This document shows positions 1 through 9,948 of a DNA stretch of 64,000 nucleotides, piece after piece; within the stretch, counting starts at the first letter, position 1; each line of letters opens with the position of its first letter. This stretch comes from Costus lasius (taxonomy: Eukaryota > Streptophyta > Magnoliopsida > Zingiberales > Costaceae). The notes under the pieces are model-generated. The model had not been told where the DNA came from and searched no databases. It worked only from the letters and a program-made list of their open reading frames with translations. The stretch lies in NCBI GenBank assembly GCA_027563935.2, contig JANVAS020000203.1, forward strand, positions 7,502,001 to 7,566,000, in the 5' to 3' direction. The translations under genes were made by a program, and so were the position numbers.

Positions 1-2454
1 AATGTCATTTCCAATGATCAAGATGTCATCGACGTAGAGGACTAGGAAAGTAATCACGCTCCCACTAAACCTCTTATATACACACGGGTCATCCTCGTTC
101 TTGATGAAACCAAATTCAGTGACTGATTCATCAAAACGAATATTCCAGCTTCTCGATGCTTGTTTAAGTCCATAAATGGACTTCTTTAACTTGCATATCT
201 TATGACGATCTGATGGATTAGTGAAACCCTCTGGTTGTGTCATGTACACATCCTCATCCAGATTTCCATTAAGGAAAGCTGTTTTCACATCCATCTGCCA
301 AATCTCATAATCATAATATGCAGCTATCGCGAAAAGAATCCGAATAGACTTAAACATGGCTACAGGTGAGAAAGTTTCATCATAATCTATCCCGTAGATT
401 TGTTTGAAACCTTTCGCAACTAGCCTGCCTTTATAGGTAACCACGTTACCATCCATGTCAATCTTCTTCTTGAAGATCCATTTACAGCCTATAGGGATAA
501 CTCCCGAAGGCGGATCAACCAAATCCCAGACTTGGTTATCTGACATGGAGTCCATCTCGGCGCGCATAGCCTCAAGCCATCTTGCTGACTCCGGTCCACT
601 GACCGCATCCGCATAAGTGAGGGGTTCATCATTATCAATGATGTAGACTCCGTCATAGCGCTCAGGCTGTCGACGGATCCTACCCGATCTTCGCGGTTCC
701 CGTGATATCTGAGCCTCAGGTTGTTCAATAACCTGTTCTACCGGCTCAGGCTCATCCAACTGTGCTTGGTCACTTTGTCCTTCTTCTGGATTCTCATCCA
801 GCTTTATTTCTCTCCCACTGGCCTCTTGCAGAAGAAACTCCTTCTCAAGAAATATGGCCGTCCGAGCAACAAAAACCTTGTTCTCCTTGGGATCGTAGAA
901 ATAATAACCCTTAGTTTCCTTAGGGTAACCGACAAAGATACATTTGTCAGATCTGCTCTCTAGTTTCCCAGAGGCGAGCTTTTTGACATAAGCCTCGCAG
1001 CCCCAGATCCTGATAAATGTCAAGCTCGGCTGTTTCCCATACCATAACTCATATGGCGTCTTTGAAACTGCCTTGGATGGCACTCGGTTTAGTACCTTTG
1101 CAGCTGTTTCCAGCGCAAAACCCCAAAAGGAGTATGGAAGAGTAGCCTGACTCATCATAGAACGAACCATATCAAGTAGCGTTCTATTTCTCCTCTCGGA
1201 CACACCATTCCATTGCGGTGTTCCTGGCGGAGTGAGCTGTGAGATGATCCCACACTCCTTCAGATAGTCAGTAAACGTATGACTTAGGTATTCACCACCT
1301 CGATCTGAGCGAAGTGCCTTGATATTTCGGCCTAGCTGATTCTGTACTTCATTCTTGAACTCTTTGAACTTGTCAAAAGATTCACTCTTATGTCTCATCA
1401 GATAGACATACCCGTATCTACTGAAATCATCAGTAAAGGTAATGAAGTACTGATAGCCACCTCTGGCATGTTTACCAAATGGCCCACACACATCACTATG
1501 TATAAGGTCAAGTAAACCTGAAGCCCTTTGACCTTTGTGAGGAAAAGGTGACTTCGTCATTTTACCCATCAAACAAGCTTTGCATGTATCAATCTCCTTA
1601 TAGGAGAATGATCCCAGCAGTCCATGATCATGCAACCGCTTAATGCGTTTCTCGTTAATATGGCCTAAACGACTATGCCATAGCAAGGTGCTGTCATCAG
1701 CATACTTGGCTTTCTTAATATCAATTTGCTGTATCGAACATTCCATGTCCAACATGTATAACCCATTGTTAATTGAACCAGTTGCATAAACAATATTATC
1801 AAAAGACAAAATACACTTTGAAATATTGCATTCAAAGGAAAATCCCTTCCTGACAAGAGCAGGAATGGAGATAATATTTTTAGTTATACTGGGAACAAAG
1901 TAACAATTGTCTAGTTCCAATACAAGTCCAGATGGTAAAGAAATGAAATAGTCTCCTACAGCAACAGCAGCAACCCGTGCCCCGTTTCCAACTCGTAGGT
2001 CCACCTCATGCTGTCCCACCTGCCTTCTTCTCTTGAGTTCCTGTACATTTGAACAAATGTGAACTCCACATGCAGTGTCCAACACCCATGATATAGAAGA
2101 AGAAAACATGACCTCAGTCACGAATATACCTGAGCCAGAAGCAAAGCTTCCCCTCTTATCTCCTTGGAGCGCTTTACAGTCCTTTTTCCAGTGACCCAGC
2201 TGGCCACAGTGGAAACACCTGTATTCCTTGGACCGCTTCACCTTCTGCTTCAGAGCCTTGCTGTAATTCTTGACCGGGGCCTTGCCCTTCTTCCCCTTCT
2301 TCTTGTTCCTTGAAGGAACCATCAAGACAGAGGTCGAAGGCTTACCCTTCAGAGTCTCCTCAGTGGTCAAGAGCATATTCAGCAGCTCTGCCGGAGTACA
2401 ATCGATTTTGTTCATATTAAAATTAATAATGAACGCGTCGAATGATGGCGGGAG
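1..2454 (-). mobile_element. Element A, internal fragment left of the nested element B
   Basis: Ty1/copia internal domain on the minus strand, running off the left edge of the window. It is the continuation of 11627-15582: element B split A inside gag, and the 5-bp target GGGAG is present at 2450-2454 and again at 11627-11631. A's polypurine tract and 3' LTR lie outside the window. No other insertion is visible in this piece. Confidence 0.95.
1..2454 (-). CDS. Element A gag-pol, middle part (Gag C-terminus to RT), partial
   Basis: The piece encodes 818 codons, matching residues about 162-979 of the family polyprotein. In order it holds the end of Gag with a CCHC zinc knuckle, an aspartic protease with a D-T-A active site, the integrase zinc-binding and catalytic domains, the linker, and reverse transcriptase up to just past the YVDD box, where the window ends. 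I see no in-frame stop. The 5' part of the gene is at 11627-12132, beyond B. The polyprotein would form virus-like particles and copy and integrate the element's own RNA. B interrupts the frame after codon 161, so A cannot now make the protein. The RNase H end is outside the window. Confidence 0.9.
2450..2454. repeat. Target-site duplication of element B, left copy (GGGAG)
   Basis: GGGAG directly precedes the TG of B's 5' LTR and recurs at 11627-11631 directly after the CA of its 3' LTR. Removing B and one copy restores A's gag frame, as judged against the uninterrupted copies F, I, J and K. Confidence 0.97.
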
Positions 2455-3123
2455 TGTTGGGGTATGCCCTTAAGGCTAATGTTTGAGGCCTTGGGATTGT
2501 ATAAGTATCATGTAATAAACTCTTAAGTTTATAAAGGCATGGTTATTATTCAGGTTGTTACCTTGTCTGCTGTAATAAGTGTACTTCTGAATAATGTCTC
2601 AAAGCTGTTCAGCTAGGCTGACAGGCTATATGTCCTTAGTCGAGATATCTTGGTGAACATGAGACAGCCTTGATATGATTGAGACTGATATGAGTGCTAA
2701 TCTTATAGGATGCTTCGAGCATGGAATAAGATGTAGACTCATGGGTACATTGGATGTACTGGACAGACCCTACTCGGATATTCCATTGCTTGTCACAATG
2801 TGAATGATCCTTGTAAGCACTAAGTGGCACATGTCCTTTGACTTGAGATCACTTATGTTTCTAAATGATGATTGTCATTGTTTTGAGGTAGTTCAATATC
2901 ATTTGAAACATAATGATTATAGACTATCTTGGATGGTGAGCTTGAGTCAGGTTAGGGCACTTGTGATAGATAAAGGATTGCCGTCTCCTTGTTTAAGGAG
3001 TGTGATGTTCTAAAGGGCCCCCCTATATGAGATGATTGAGGAAGTGTATGGCCATACCCAGATGACTATGTGCATCTGATCTAATCATGCTCATCGTATT
3101 GGAGTTACAGGCTTGACATGCTT

Positions 3124-3228
3124 GTCCAATAAGAACATCCAGTGGCAAAGGAATCATGCATGCCTAGTGAGTTGATTCACACTTATGCTGTGGTTGGGTG
3201 GAGTCTTGGAAGACTCTTTCCTTTATAT
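3124..3228 (+). promoter_or_regulatory. Candidate U3 core promoter of element B
   Basis: In order: CCAAT at about 3125-3129, an RY-type CATGCATG at 3155-3162, an inverted repeat GAGTCTTGGAAGACTC at 3201-3216, and an AT-rich TTTATAT at 3222-3228 that could be a TATA box. The order is kept in the other LTRs with small changes. RY motifs bind B3-domain factors active in plant seeds and embryos; a role here is inference. The start site is not determined. Another TATAAA lies close to the LTR start and is a weaker candidate. Confidence 0.4.
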
Positions 3229-3984
3229 CGGGAGACAGTGATGTGTTGCTAGATACCCCTCGCTGATCGTGATAATGTAAGTTATCGTTACCGACATTTA
3301 AAGGAAACCCTTAGGGTCGCACAATTTGATGATATGGCTACTTAAGTCAGATCGTGTGGACTGAATTGTTCGAGTTCAGTTTAAAGGAGATTAAACTCTG
3401 ATTGTAAGTGAGATCCAGTCTGATCATGTTTGATTGATTAGGGCTTGAGATCGGTAAGCTTAGATCGAGAGTGTGGATGCTAGATCGAAGAGATCAAGAG
3501 CATTAAAAGGATGAACGGTCAGATTTTGAACCTTAGGGTTTAATTTGGTCTGAACCGATTATTGGGCTGATTTGGTTTGGTCATTGGACCAATTGAATTG
3601 AACCGGCTCACATGTGAGCGCTTGGTTCATGTGAGAGGAGAGCTATGCGTTTGGTTCACTTCATGTGAACGCATAACGCAAGCTTTGATGACTTGCCATT
3701 TATGGCATTTCGGTTTGACAATTGTGATGAATGTCTCCACATTCGATCACAAGTTTGGCTAACGCTCCTCTCCATCATCTTGCTCTCGACGACACACACT
3801 TTCTTGTGTGGTGAAAGTGACGAGAAGAAAGATCGGCCAAGAGTTCATCATCTCCTTCATGCGATAAGACCCCTTGAAGCTTTTGCTAGCACAAAGTTGA
3901 GAAGGGAGTAGTCTTTGTCTTCTTGTGTGCGCACCTTTTGGAGGAGATCAACCTTGTTTTCTTCTTCCAAGCCGCCTTCCATCC

Positions 3985-3995
3985 ATGGCAATGGT
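3985..3995 (+). other. Putative LTR coding exon (ATG GCA ATG) and splice donor
   Basis: ATG-GCA-ATG at 3985-3993 is followed directly by GTAAGATC. The same ATG-GCN-ATG|GTATG/GTAAG arrangement is in A (14082-14090), F (27500-27508), H (38598-38606), I (48375-48383), J (58024-58032) and the 3' LTR of K. E (34862-34870) has TTG as third codon, and C has lost the first ATG. The Ala codon varies only at its third base (GCA, GCG, GCT). Joined to the acceptor at 6023, it stays in frame with gag. Splicing is inferred. Confidence 0.6.
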
Positions 3996-4133
3996 AAGAT
4001 CATATCATGATCTTAAGTTGGTTTAAGTTGATTATATAGTTCATATGCGATCTTTAGAAGCCCTTTTTCCGCATTGCATGCTAGATGCGCATGTATAGGG
4101 TTTCCCCCCCCCCTTATAAGGGGTTCCTACAAC

Positions 4134-4145
4134 TGGTATCAGAGG
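4134..4145 (+). other. Element B primer-binding site
   Basis: TGGTATCAGAGG lies two bases after the LTR end. It matches 11 of 12 bases of the tRNA-iMet-type site TGGTATCAGAGC seen in A, F, H and J; the last base is changed. It would prime minus-strand DNA synthesis. Confidence 0.92.
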
Positions 4146-4244
4146 TAGGCTCTCCATATGATCTATATGATTGCTAGAAGTGTTTGTGATCCATGCTTCT
4201 TGCGCTTACTTGATGCTTTGTTTTCATGATGCATGGTTACATGT

Positions 4245-4356
4245 ACATGTAGATTGCGCTTGTATCATGCTAACATGTAGATTGCGCTTGTATCATGTTT
4301 ACATGTAGATTGCGCTTGTATCATGCTAACATGTAGATTGCGCTTGTATCATGGGC
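4245..4356 (+). repeat. Four 28-bp tandem repeats in the element B leader
   Basis: Units start at 4245, 4273, 4301 and 4329, each beginning ACATGTAGATTGCGCTTG and differing only in the last three bases. They abut without spacers. No such array is evident in the leaders of A, E, F, H, I or J, so it looks like a local expansion in B. Confidence 0.93.
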
Positions 4357-4362
4357 TTTGTA

Positions 4363-4422
4363 TGCGCTCCCCCTTGAAGGGGACCCCCTAAAGTTTGCGC
4401 TCCCCCTTGAAGGGGACCCCCT
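4363..4422 (+). repeat. Duplicated LTR-end-like hairpin motif in the B leader
   Basis: Two 27-nt copies (4363-4389 and 4396-4422) contain CGCTCCCCCTTGAAGGGGAC. The same motif occurs at the LTR ends of C and H, and in reverse complement at the start of the minus-strand LTRs of E and I. It can fold through CCCCTT/AAGGGG. Confidence 0.85.
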
Positions 4423-4581
4423 TAGATCTAAGGGTTATCAACTTTGTTTGTATGTTTGCGCATGCTCTAAGTGTTTTACAAAACTTACATCTTGCGCGGT
4501 TGATTAGATCTAAGGTGCCACTACATTAAATCCTTAAATGGGTTGATGGGGTTGAAGGCATCATCTAGTATAGATCAAGCT

Positions 4582-4593
4582 AGTCTGATCAGA
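4582..4593 (+). promoter_or_regulatory. Conserved leader palindrome, candidate RNA dimerisation site (B)
   Basis: GTCTGATCAGAC is a perfect 12-bp palindrome about 450 nt after the primer site. It is kept in A (13634-13645), E (34401-34412), F (27063-27076, 14 bp), I (47870-47881) and J (57593-57604). H keeps only the core CTGATCAG (39039-39046). Self-complementary leader loops start RNA dimerisation in retroelements; that role here is inference. Confidence 0.4.
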
Positions 4594-5506
4594 CCATCTG
4601 ACAGCCTAGATGGGTCGACCAGATAGCACCTGTGCGCAAGCACGAGGTGGCTATAGGTTGACTGCATCAAAGGCGTGTAGCGAGGTCTGGTTGAGACAAT
4701 TACTGAACATACTTGAGTTAGGCCCGGGGTCACACCCGCTTGCCAAAACTCATGAGGGGGGTTCAGCCCTTGACGCATGCATGGTTGACCATCAGGTCAA
4801 CACGGGTCAGTTAGGACTCGGTGCATGCAAGGGCAAAAGATCTAACTAGATGGATGAGTGGATCCCCATCAATGGACCATTGTAAGGTTGTAGGGCTCAT
4901 AAGGAAATTAAAATTGATGCCATGGGGTTTTTTTTTTTTTTTCAAAATTTTAATTTCTTGATTGGATCACATGTTGATTGAACCATATGCTTGTTTATTT
5001 AGTCTTATGTGGGTTGCCCATTTGTGTGCTGTGCTGGGGCCTGCGTGCCTAGATTTAAAAATTGTAAATTAATTTGTGATCTGCGAATCACATTGTACTT
5101 AATTTATAATTGACCTGCGAGTCAACCTTGTCTAGATAGATCAAATGTACTTTGATTAGACAAGAGCACAAAAGCACACATCCAAGAGGGGCATTCACCT
5201 GGTGGTGCACCTGAGGTGCTCTTGGCGCTAGGGCCCTAGGTTGGACCAGATGAGATGCCAAGGAGCTCGAGTGAAGACTTAAGTAAAATTAAGGTCTTAC
5301 TAGGGTTCATGGGCTTTTACCACATAAGATCATGCTTTCTACTTATTGCTAATAATTAGAATTGCATGTTTAAGTTTATCTTCTACTATAGCCATAGGAT
5401 ATGCCTGATAGTAAGAAGATAAAAGACCGTTAAAATCCAACGCTAACATATCAAGCTCGATAAGCCTTCTGACGCGAAACCTCACCTTTCTGATTATCGT
5501 TGGAGC

Positions 5507-5532
5507 CGTGTTGAACCCACTCAGTGGGCACG
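5507..5532 (+). promoter_or_regulatory. Leader hairpin 1 of element B
   Basis: CGTG (5507-5510) pairs with CACG (5529-5532). A five-base bulge TTGAA (TTGTA in the other copies) follows, then CCCAC (5516-5520) pairs with GTGGG (5524-5528) around the loop TCA. The plan matches hairpin 2 at 5712-5745 with different but compensating stem bases. It lies inside the putative intron, so only unspliced RNA carries it. A packaging or translation role is untested. Confidence 0.5.
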
Positions 5533-5711
5533 TCCATCTATCTTCAGACGGTGCTGGATTTCACCTGCGTGTTACAGAGTTGGGATTTATCCCCTCTCGT
5601 TGCTCAGCATAGCACGTGGTGGTCCAGGGAGTAGGTCAGGTCAGCTTGACCATGTAGGCTACATATGTGGCGCATATGGTAGCACATGGAGGCAGCCATC
5701 TCTGGGATCAG

Positions 5712-5745
5712 AGACTGTGTTGTACCAACTCAGTTGGCACAGTCT
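5712..5745 (+). promoter_or_regulatory. Leader hairpin 2 of element B
   Basis: AGACTGTG (5712-5719) pairs fully with CACAGTCT (5738-5745). A TTGTA bulge (5720-5724) follows, then CCAAC (5725-5729) pairs with GTTGG (5733-5737) around the loop TCA. Same bulge side, bulge size and loop as hairpin 1, about 200 nt upstream. Confidence 0.5.
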
Positions 5746-5993
5746 GCTGGATTGCCAAGATGAAGGGGAATCGCACGGGTTGGCGATTGGCTGGGACAGC
5801 CTACCAGAAATTAGTGCTTGTCATCTCTGTGCAACTTATCTCGCCTGAGCGGGACGCGGAGACCAAGTATGAAATCTGGATCCCATCTCACTAAAAGAGT
5901 ATTACTCTTTCGGACTGTTTACTGGATTTTTCAGTCAGACAAAATAGTGAGAAAAGAATCTTTCTTAAGTCCAGGATTGATTCTGAACATTGA

Positions 5994-6023
5994 TACTGAC
6001 CTTGCTGTTCTTGCTTGTTGTAG
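5994..6023 (+). other. Putative branchpoint and 3' splice site before gag (B)
   Basis: TACTGAC (5994-6000) resembles the plant branchpoint consensus, and a T-rich stretch ending TTGTTGTAG (to 6023) puts the AG 24 nt after the branch A. The arrangement recurs upstream of gag in A, E, F, H, I, J and K. The exon would begin at 6024 with ATT-CCT, in frame with the gag ATG at 6045. Confidence 0.6.
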
Positions 6024-9000
6024 ATTCCTGCAGCAACGAACACCATGAGCTTCAATGTGCGATCCCTACTGGAAAGGGAGAAGTTTGCTGGGCCGAACTT
6101 CTCTGACTGGTTTGGACACCTTAAGATCGTTCTTAAGGCAGAGAGGAAACTGTATGTCCTCGAGACGGCGATACCGCCGCAGCCCGCTCCGAACGCCGCA
6201 AGGGCGGTTCGGGATGCCTACGAAAAGCACGTCAATGATAGCATTGATGTCGCTTGCCTGATGCTAGCGTCTATGACGCCACCGCTGTAGCGTCAGCATG
6301 AGGATATGTCGGCTATAGAGATTATAGCGAACCTCAAGATGCTGTATGCTGCACAGGCGAGGACTGAGCGCTATAATCTGACGAAGCTCTTCTTTCAGAG
6401 CAAACTGGCTGAGGGGAGCCCAGTGGGAGCTCACGTGCTCAAGATGATTGGGCACAAGGAGGCTCTGGAGAAACTGGGGCATACCATCAACCAGGAGCTT
6501 GCTGTGGATATTATTCTGCAGTCTCTCCCGCCTTCTTTCGATGCGTTCATCATTAACTTTAATATGAACAAAATCGATTGTACGCCGGCAGAGCTGCTGA
6601 ATATGCTCTTGACTACTGAGGAAACTCTGAAGGGTAAGCCTTCAACCTCTGTCTTGATGGTTCCTTCTAAGAACAAGAAGAAGGGGAAGAAGGGCAAGGC
6701 CCCTGTCAAGAACTACAGTAAGGCCCTGAAACAGAAGGTGAAGCGGTCGAAGGATAACAGGTGTTTCCACTGTGGCCAGCTGGGTCACTGGAAAAAGGAC
6801 TGTAAAGCGCTCCAAGGAGATAAGAGGGGAAGCATCGCTTCTGGCTCAGGTATATATGTGACTGAGGTCATGTTATCTTCTTCTACTATATCATGGGTGT
6901 TGGACACTGCATGTGGAGTTCACATTTGTTCAAATGTGCAGGAACTCAAGAGAAGAAGGCAGGTGGGACAGCATGAGGTAGACCTACGAGTTGGAAACGG
7001 GGCACGGGTTGCTGCTGTTGCTGTAGGAGACTATTTCATTACTTTACCATCTGGCATTGTATTAGAATTAAACAATTGTTATTTTGTACCAAGTATCACA
7101 AAGAATATTATCTCTATTCCTGCTCTTGTCAGGAAAGGATTTGCCTTTGAATGCAATATTTCAAAGTGTGTTTTATCTCTAGATAATATTGTGTATGCAA
7201 CTGGTTCAATTAACAATGGGTTATACATGTTGGACATGGAAAATTCTATACAAAACATTGATAATAAGAAAGCCAAGTATGCTGATGACAGCACCTTGTT
7301 ATGGCATAGTCGTTTAGGCCATATAAACGAGAAGCGCATTAAGCGGTTGCATGATCATGGACTGCTGGGATCTTTCTCCTATGAGGAGATTGATACATGC
7401 AAAGCTTGTTTGATGGGTAAAATGACGAAGTCACCTTTTCCTCACAAAGGTCAAAGGACCTCAGGTTTACTGGACCTTATACACAGTGATGTGTGTGGGC
7501 CATTTAGTAAACATGCCAGAGGTGGCTATCAGTACTTCATTACCTTTACTGATGATTTCAGTAGGTATGGATATGTCTATTTAATGAGACATAAAAGTGA
7601 ATCTTTTGACAAGTTCAAAGAGTTCAAAAATGAAGTACAAAATCAGTTAGGCCGAAATATCAAGGCACTTCGTTCTGATCGAGGTGGAGAATACCTGAGT
7701 CATGCGTTTACTGACTATCTGAAGGAGTGTGGGATTATCTCACAGCTCACTCCGCCAGGAACACCGCAGTGGAATGGTGTGTCCGAGAGGAGAAATAGAA
7801 CGTTACTTGATATGGTTCGTTCTATGATGAGTCAGGCTACTCTTCCATATTCCTTTTGGGGTTTTGCACTGGAAACAGCTGCAAAGGTACTAAACCGAGT
7901 GCCATCCAAGGCAGTTTCAAAGACGCCATATGAGTTATGGTATGGGAAACAGCCTAGCTTGACATTTATCAGGATCTGGGGTTGCGAGGCTTATGTCAAA
8001 AAGCTCGCCTCTGGGAAACTAGAGAGCAGATCTGACAAATGCATCTTTGTCGGTTACCCTAAGGAAACGAAGGGTTATTATTTCTACGATCCCAAAGAGA
8101 ACAAGGTGTTTGTTGCTCGGACGGCCATATTTCTTGAGAAGGAATTTCTTCTGCAAGAGGCCAGTGGGAGAGAAATAAAGCTGGATGAGAATCCAGAGGA
8201 AGGACAAAGTAGTCAAGCACAGTTGGATGAGCCTGAGCCGGTAGAACAGGTTACTGAACAACCTGAGGCTCAAATAACACGGGAACCGCGAAGATCGGGA
8301 AGGATCCGTCGACAGCCTGAGCGCTATGACGGAGTCTATATCATTGAAAATGATGAACCCCTAACTTATGCGGATGCGGTCAGTGGACCGGAGTCAGCTA
8401 GATGGCTTGATGCTATGCGAGCCGAGATGGACTCCATGTCAGATAACCAAGTCTGGGATTTGGTTGATCCGCCTCCGGGAGTAATCCCTATAGGCTGTAA
8501 ATGGATCTTCAAGAAGAAGATTGACATGGATGGTAACGTGGTTACCTATAAGGGCAGGCTAGTTGCGAAAGGTTTCAAACAAATCTACGGGATAGATTAT
8601 GATGAAACTTTCTCACCTGTAGCCATGTTTAAGTCTATTCGGATTCTTTTCGCGATAGCTGCATATTACGATTATGAGATCTGGCAGATGGATGTGAAGA
8701 CAGCTTTCCTTAATGGAAATCTGGATGAGGATGTGTATATGACACAACCGGAAGGTTTCACTAATCCATCAGATCATCATAAAATATGCAAGTTAAAGAA
8801 GTCCATTTATGGACTTAAACAAGCATCTAGGAGCTGGAATATTCGTTTTGATGAATCAATCTCTGAGTTTGGTTTCATCAAGAACGAGGATGACCCGTGT
8901 GTATATAAGAGGTTTAGTGGGAGCGTAATTACATTCCTAATCCTCTACGTCGATGATATCTTAATCATTGGAAACGATATTCCTGAACTGCATGCTGTTA

Positions 9001-9929
9001 AGGCATGGTTAGGAAAATGTTTTCAGATGAAAGATTTAGGAGAAGCAGCCTATGTACTAGGTGTGAAGATCTACCGGGATAGATCTAAGAGGCTTCTCGG
9101 GCTGTGCCAGAGTACTTACATCGATAAGGTCCTGGAGAGATTCCATTTAGAGAATTCTAAACGTGGATATCTTCCAGTCAGACATGGTCTGAATCTTTCG
9201 AAGAGTCAGTGTCCACAAACACAGACTGAGAAAGATGAAATGGACAATACGCCTTATGCTTCGGCTATTGGGTCCATTATGTATGCGATGTTGTGTACTC
9301 GCCCAGACGTCGCTTACGGGTTAAGCGTGACCAGTCGATTCCAAAGTAATCCAGGATTGGCGCACTGGATTGCGGTCAAGAACATTTTAAAATATCTGCG
9401 GAGGACCAAAGATATGTTCTTGATATATGGTGGTCAGGAAGAACTCAGTATAGAGGGATATACTGACGCTTCGTTCCAGTCGGACCAGGATGATTTCCGA
9501 TCGCAATCAGGCTATGTTTTTAGCTTGAATGGTGGAGCAGTGGTGTGGAAGAGCTTCAAACAGTCAACTGTTGCTGATTCCACAACAGAAGCCGAGTATG
9601 TTGCAGCCTCGGAAGCATCTAAGGAGGCAGTGTGGATTCGTAAGTTCGTGAGAGAACTTGGTGTCGTTCCTTCGAGTGCTGATCCTTTGGTTATCTTCTG
9701 TGATAACACTGGAGCAATTGCACAAGCAAAGGAACCGCGGTCGCACCAGAAGTCCAAGCACATACAGAGACGGTTTCACTTGATCCGGGAGATCATTGAT
9801 CGTGGCGAGATCAAAATATGCAAGGTTCATACAGATGACAATCTGGCAGACCCACTTACCAAGCCTCTGGCGCAGCAGAAGCATGAGAAGCACTGTAATA
9901 ATATGGGTTTGAGATTTCTCAACCATTAG
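6024..9929 (+). pseudogene. Element B gag-pol, one amber codon from intact
   Basis: From the ATG at 6045 to the stop at 9929 is one frame of 1294 codons plus stop, broken only by TAG at 6288-6290 (codon 82, Gln in other copies). Family positions: CCHC zinc knuckle at about 240-253; protease D-T-A at 287; integrase His/Cys pairs at about 421-455 and D482-D545-E581 with 35 residues between the last two; RT Asp883 and YVDD 968-971; RNase H D1141, E1182, D1220. All these motifs are present. Seven in-frame codons precede the ATG back to the acceptor at 6024. Readthrough of the amber, or use of the RNA in trans, is possible but unshown. Only 20 bp separate the stop from the LTR, so there is no envelope-like gene. 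Confidence 0.93.
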
Positions 9930-9938
9930 ATTAAGTGC

Positions 9939-9948
9939 AAGTGGGAGA
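9939..9948 (+). other. Element B polypurine tract
   Basis: AAGTGGGAGA, one base before the 3' LTR, is the primer for plus-strand DNA synthesis. Its reverse complement TCTCCCACTT is next to the 3' LTRs of E (29063-29072), F (21623-21632), I (42507-42516), J (52158-52167) and K (60030-60039). Confidence 0.92.

Larger units (their letters stand above)
2455..4131 (+). repeat. Element B 5' LTR
   Basis: The LTR starts TGTTGGGGTATGCCC and ends TTCCTACA, 1677 bp, the same length as the 3' LTR. It should hold the promoter, the transcript start and the R-U5 part of the RNA. The first roughly 1 kb is well conserved in all copies in the window; the last 600 bp are much more variable. Near the end it has the palindrome CCCCTTATAAGGGG. 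A three-codon ATG-GCA-ATG directly before a GTAAG site lies at 3985-3993. Confidence 0.97.
3994..6023 (+). other. Element B untranslated leader / putative 2030-nt intron
   Basis: This stretch lies between the LTR exon and gag and has no long frame. It holds the last 138 bp of the LTR, the primer site (4134-4145), four 28-bp tandem repeats (4245-4356), two copies of a 27-nt hairpin motif (4363-4389, 4396-4422), the palindrome GTCTGATCAGAC (4582-4593), a T-run (about 4928-4941), two hairpins (5507-5532, 5712-5745), a 7-bp stem-loop AAAGAGT/ACTCTTT (5894-5910), and a branchpoint plus acceptor before 6024. If spliced out, the mRNA loses every replication signal in the leader. Confidence 0.6.

Noticed and set aside
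2270..2473. Antisense frame opposite the basic Gag tail (hydrophobic Phe-rich start), seen in all copies
   Set aside because: It mirrors the lysine-rich Gag stretch (Lys codons read as Phe/Leu on the other strand). Here it also runs into B's LTR.
4245..4356. Short regular repeats that could suggest a CRISPR array
   Set aside because: The four 28-bp units abut with no spacers and lie in a plant retrotransposon leader.
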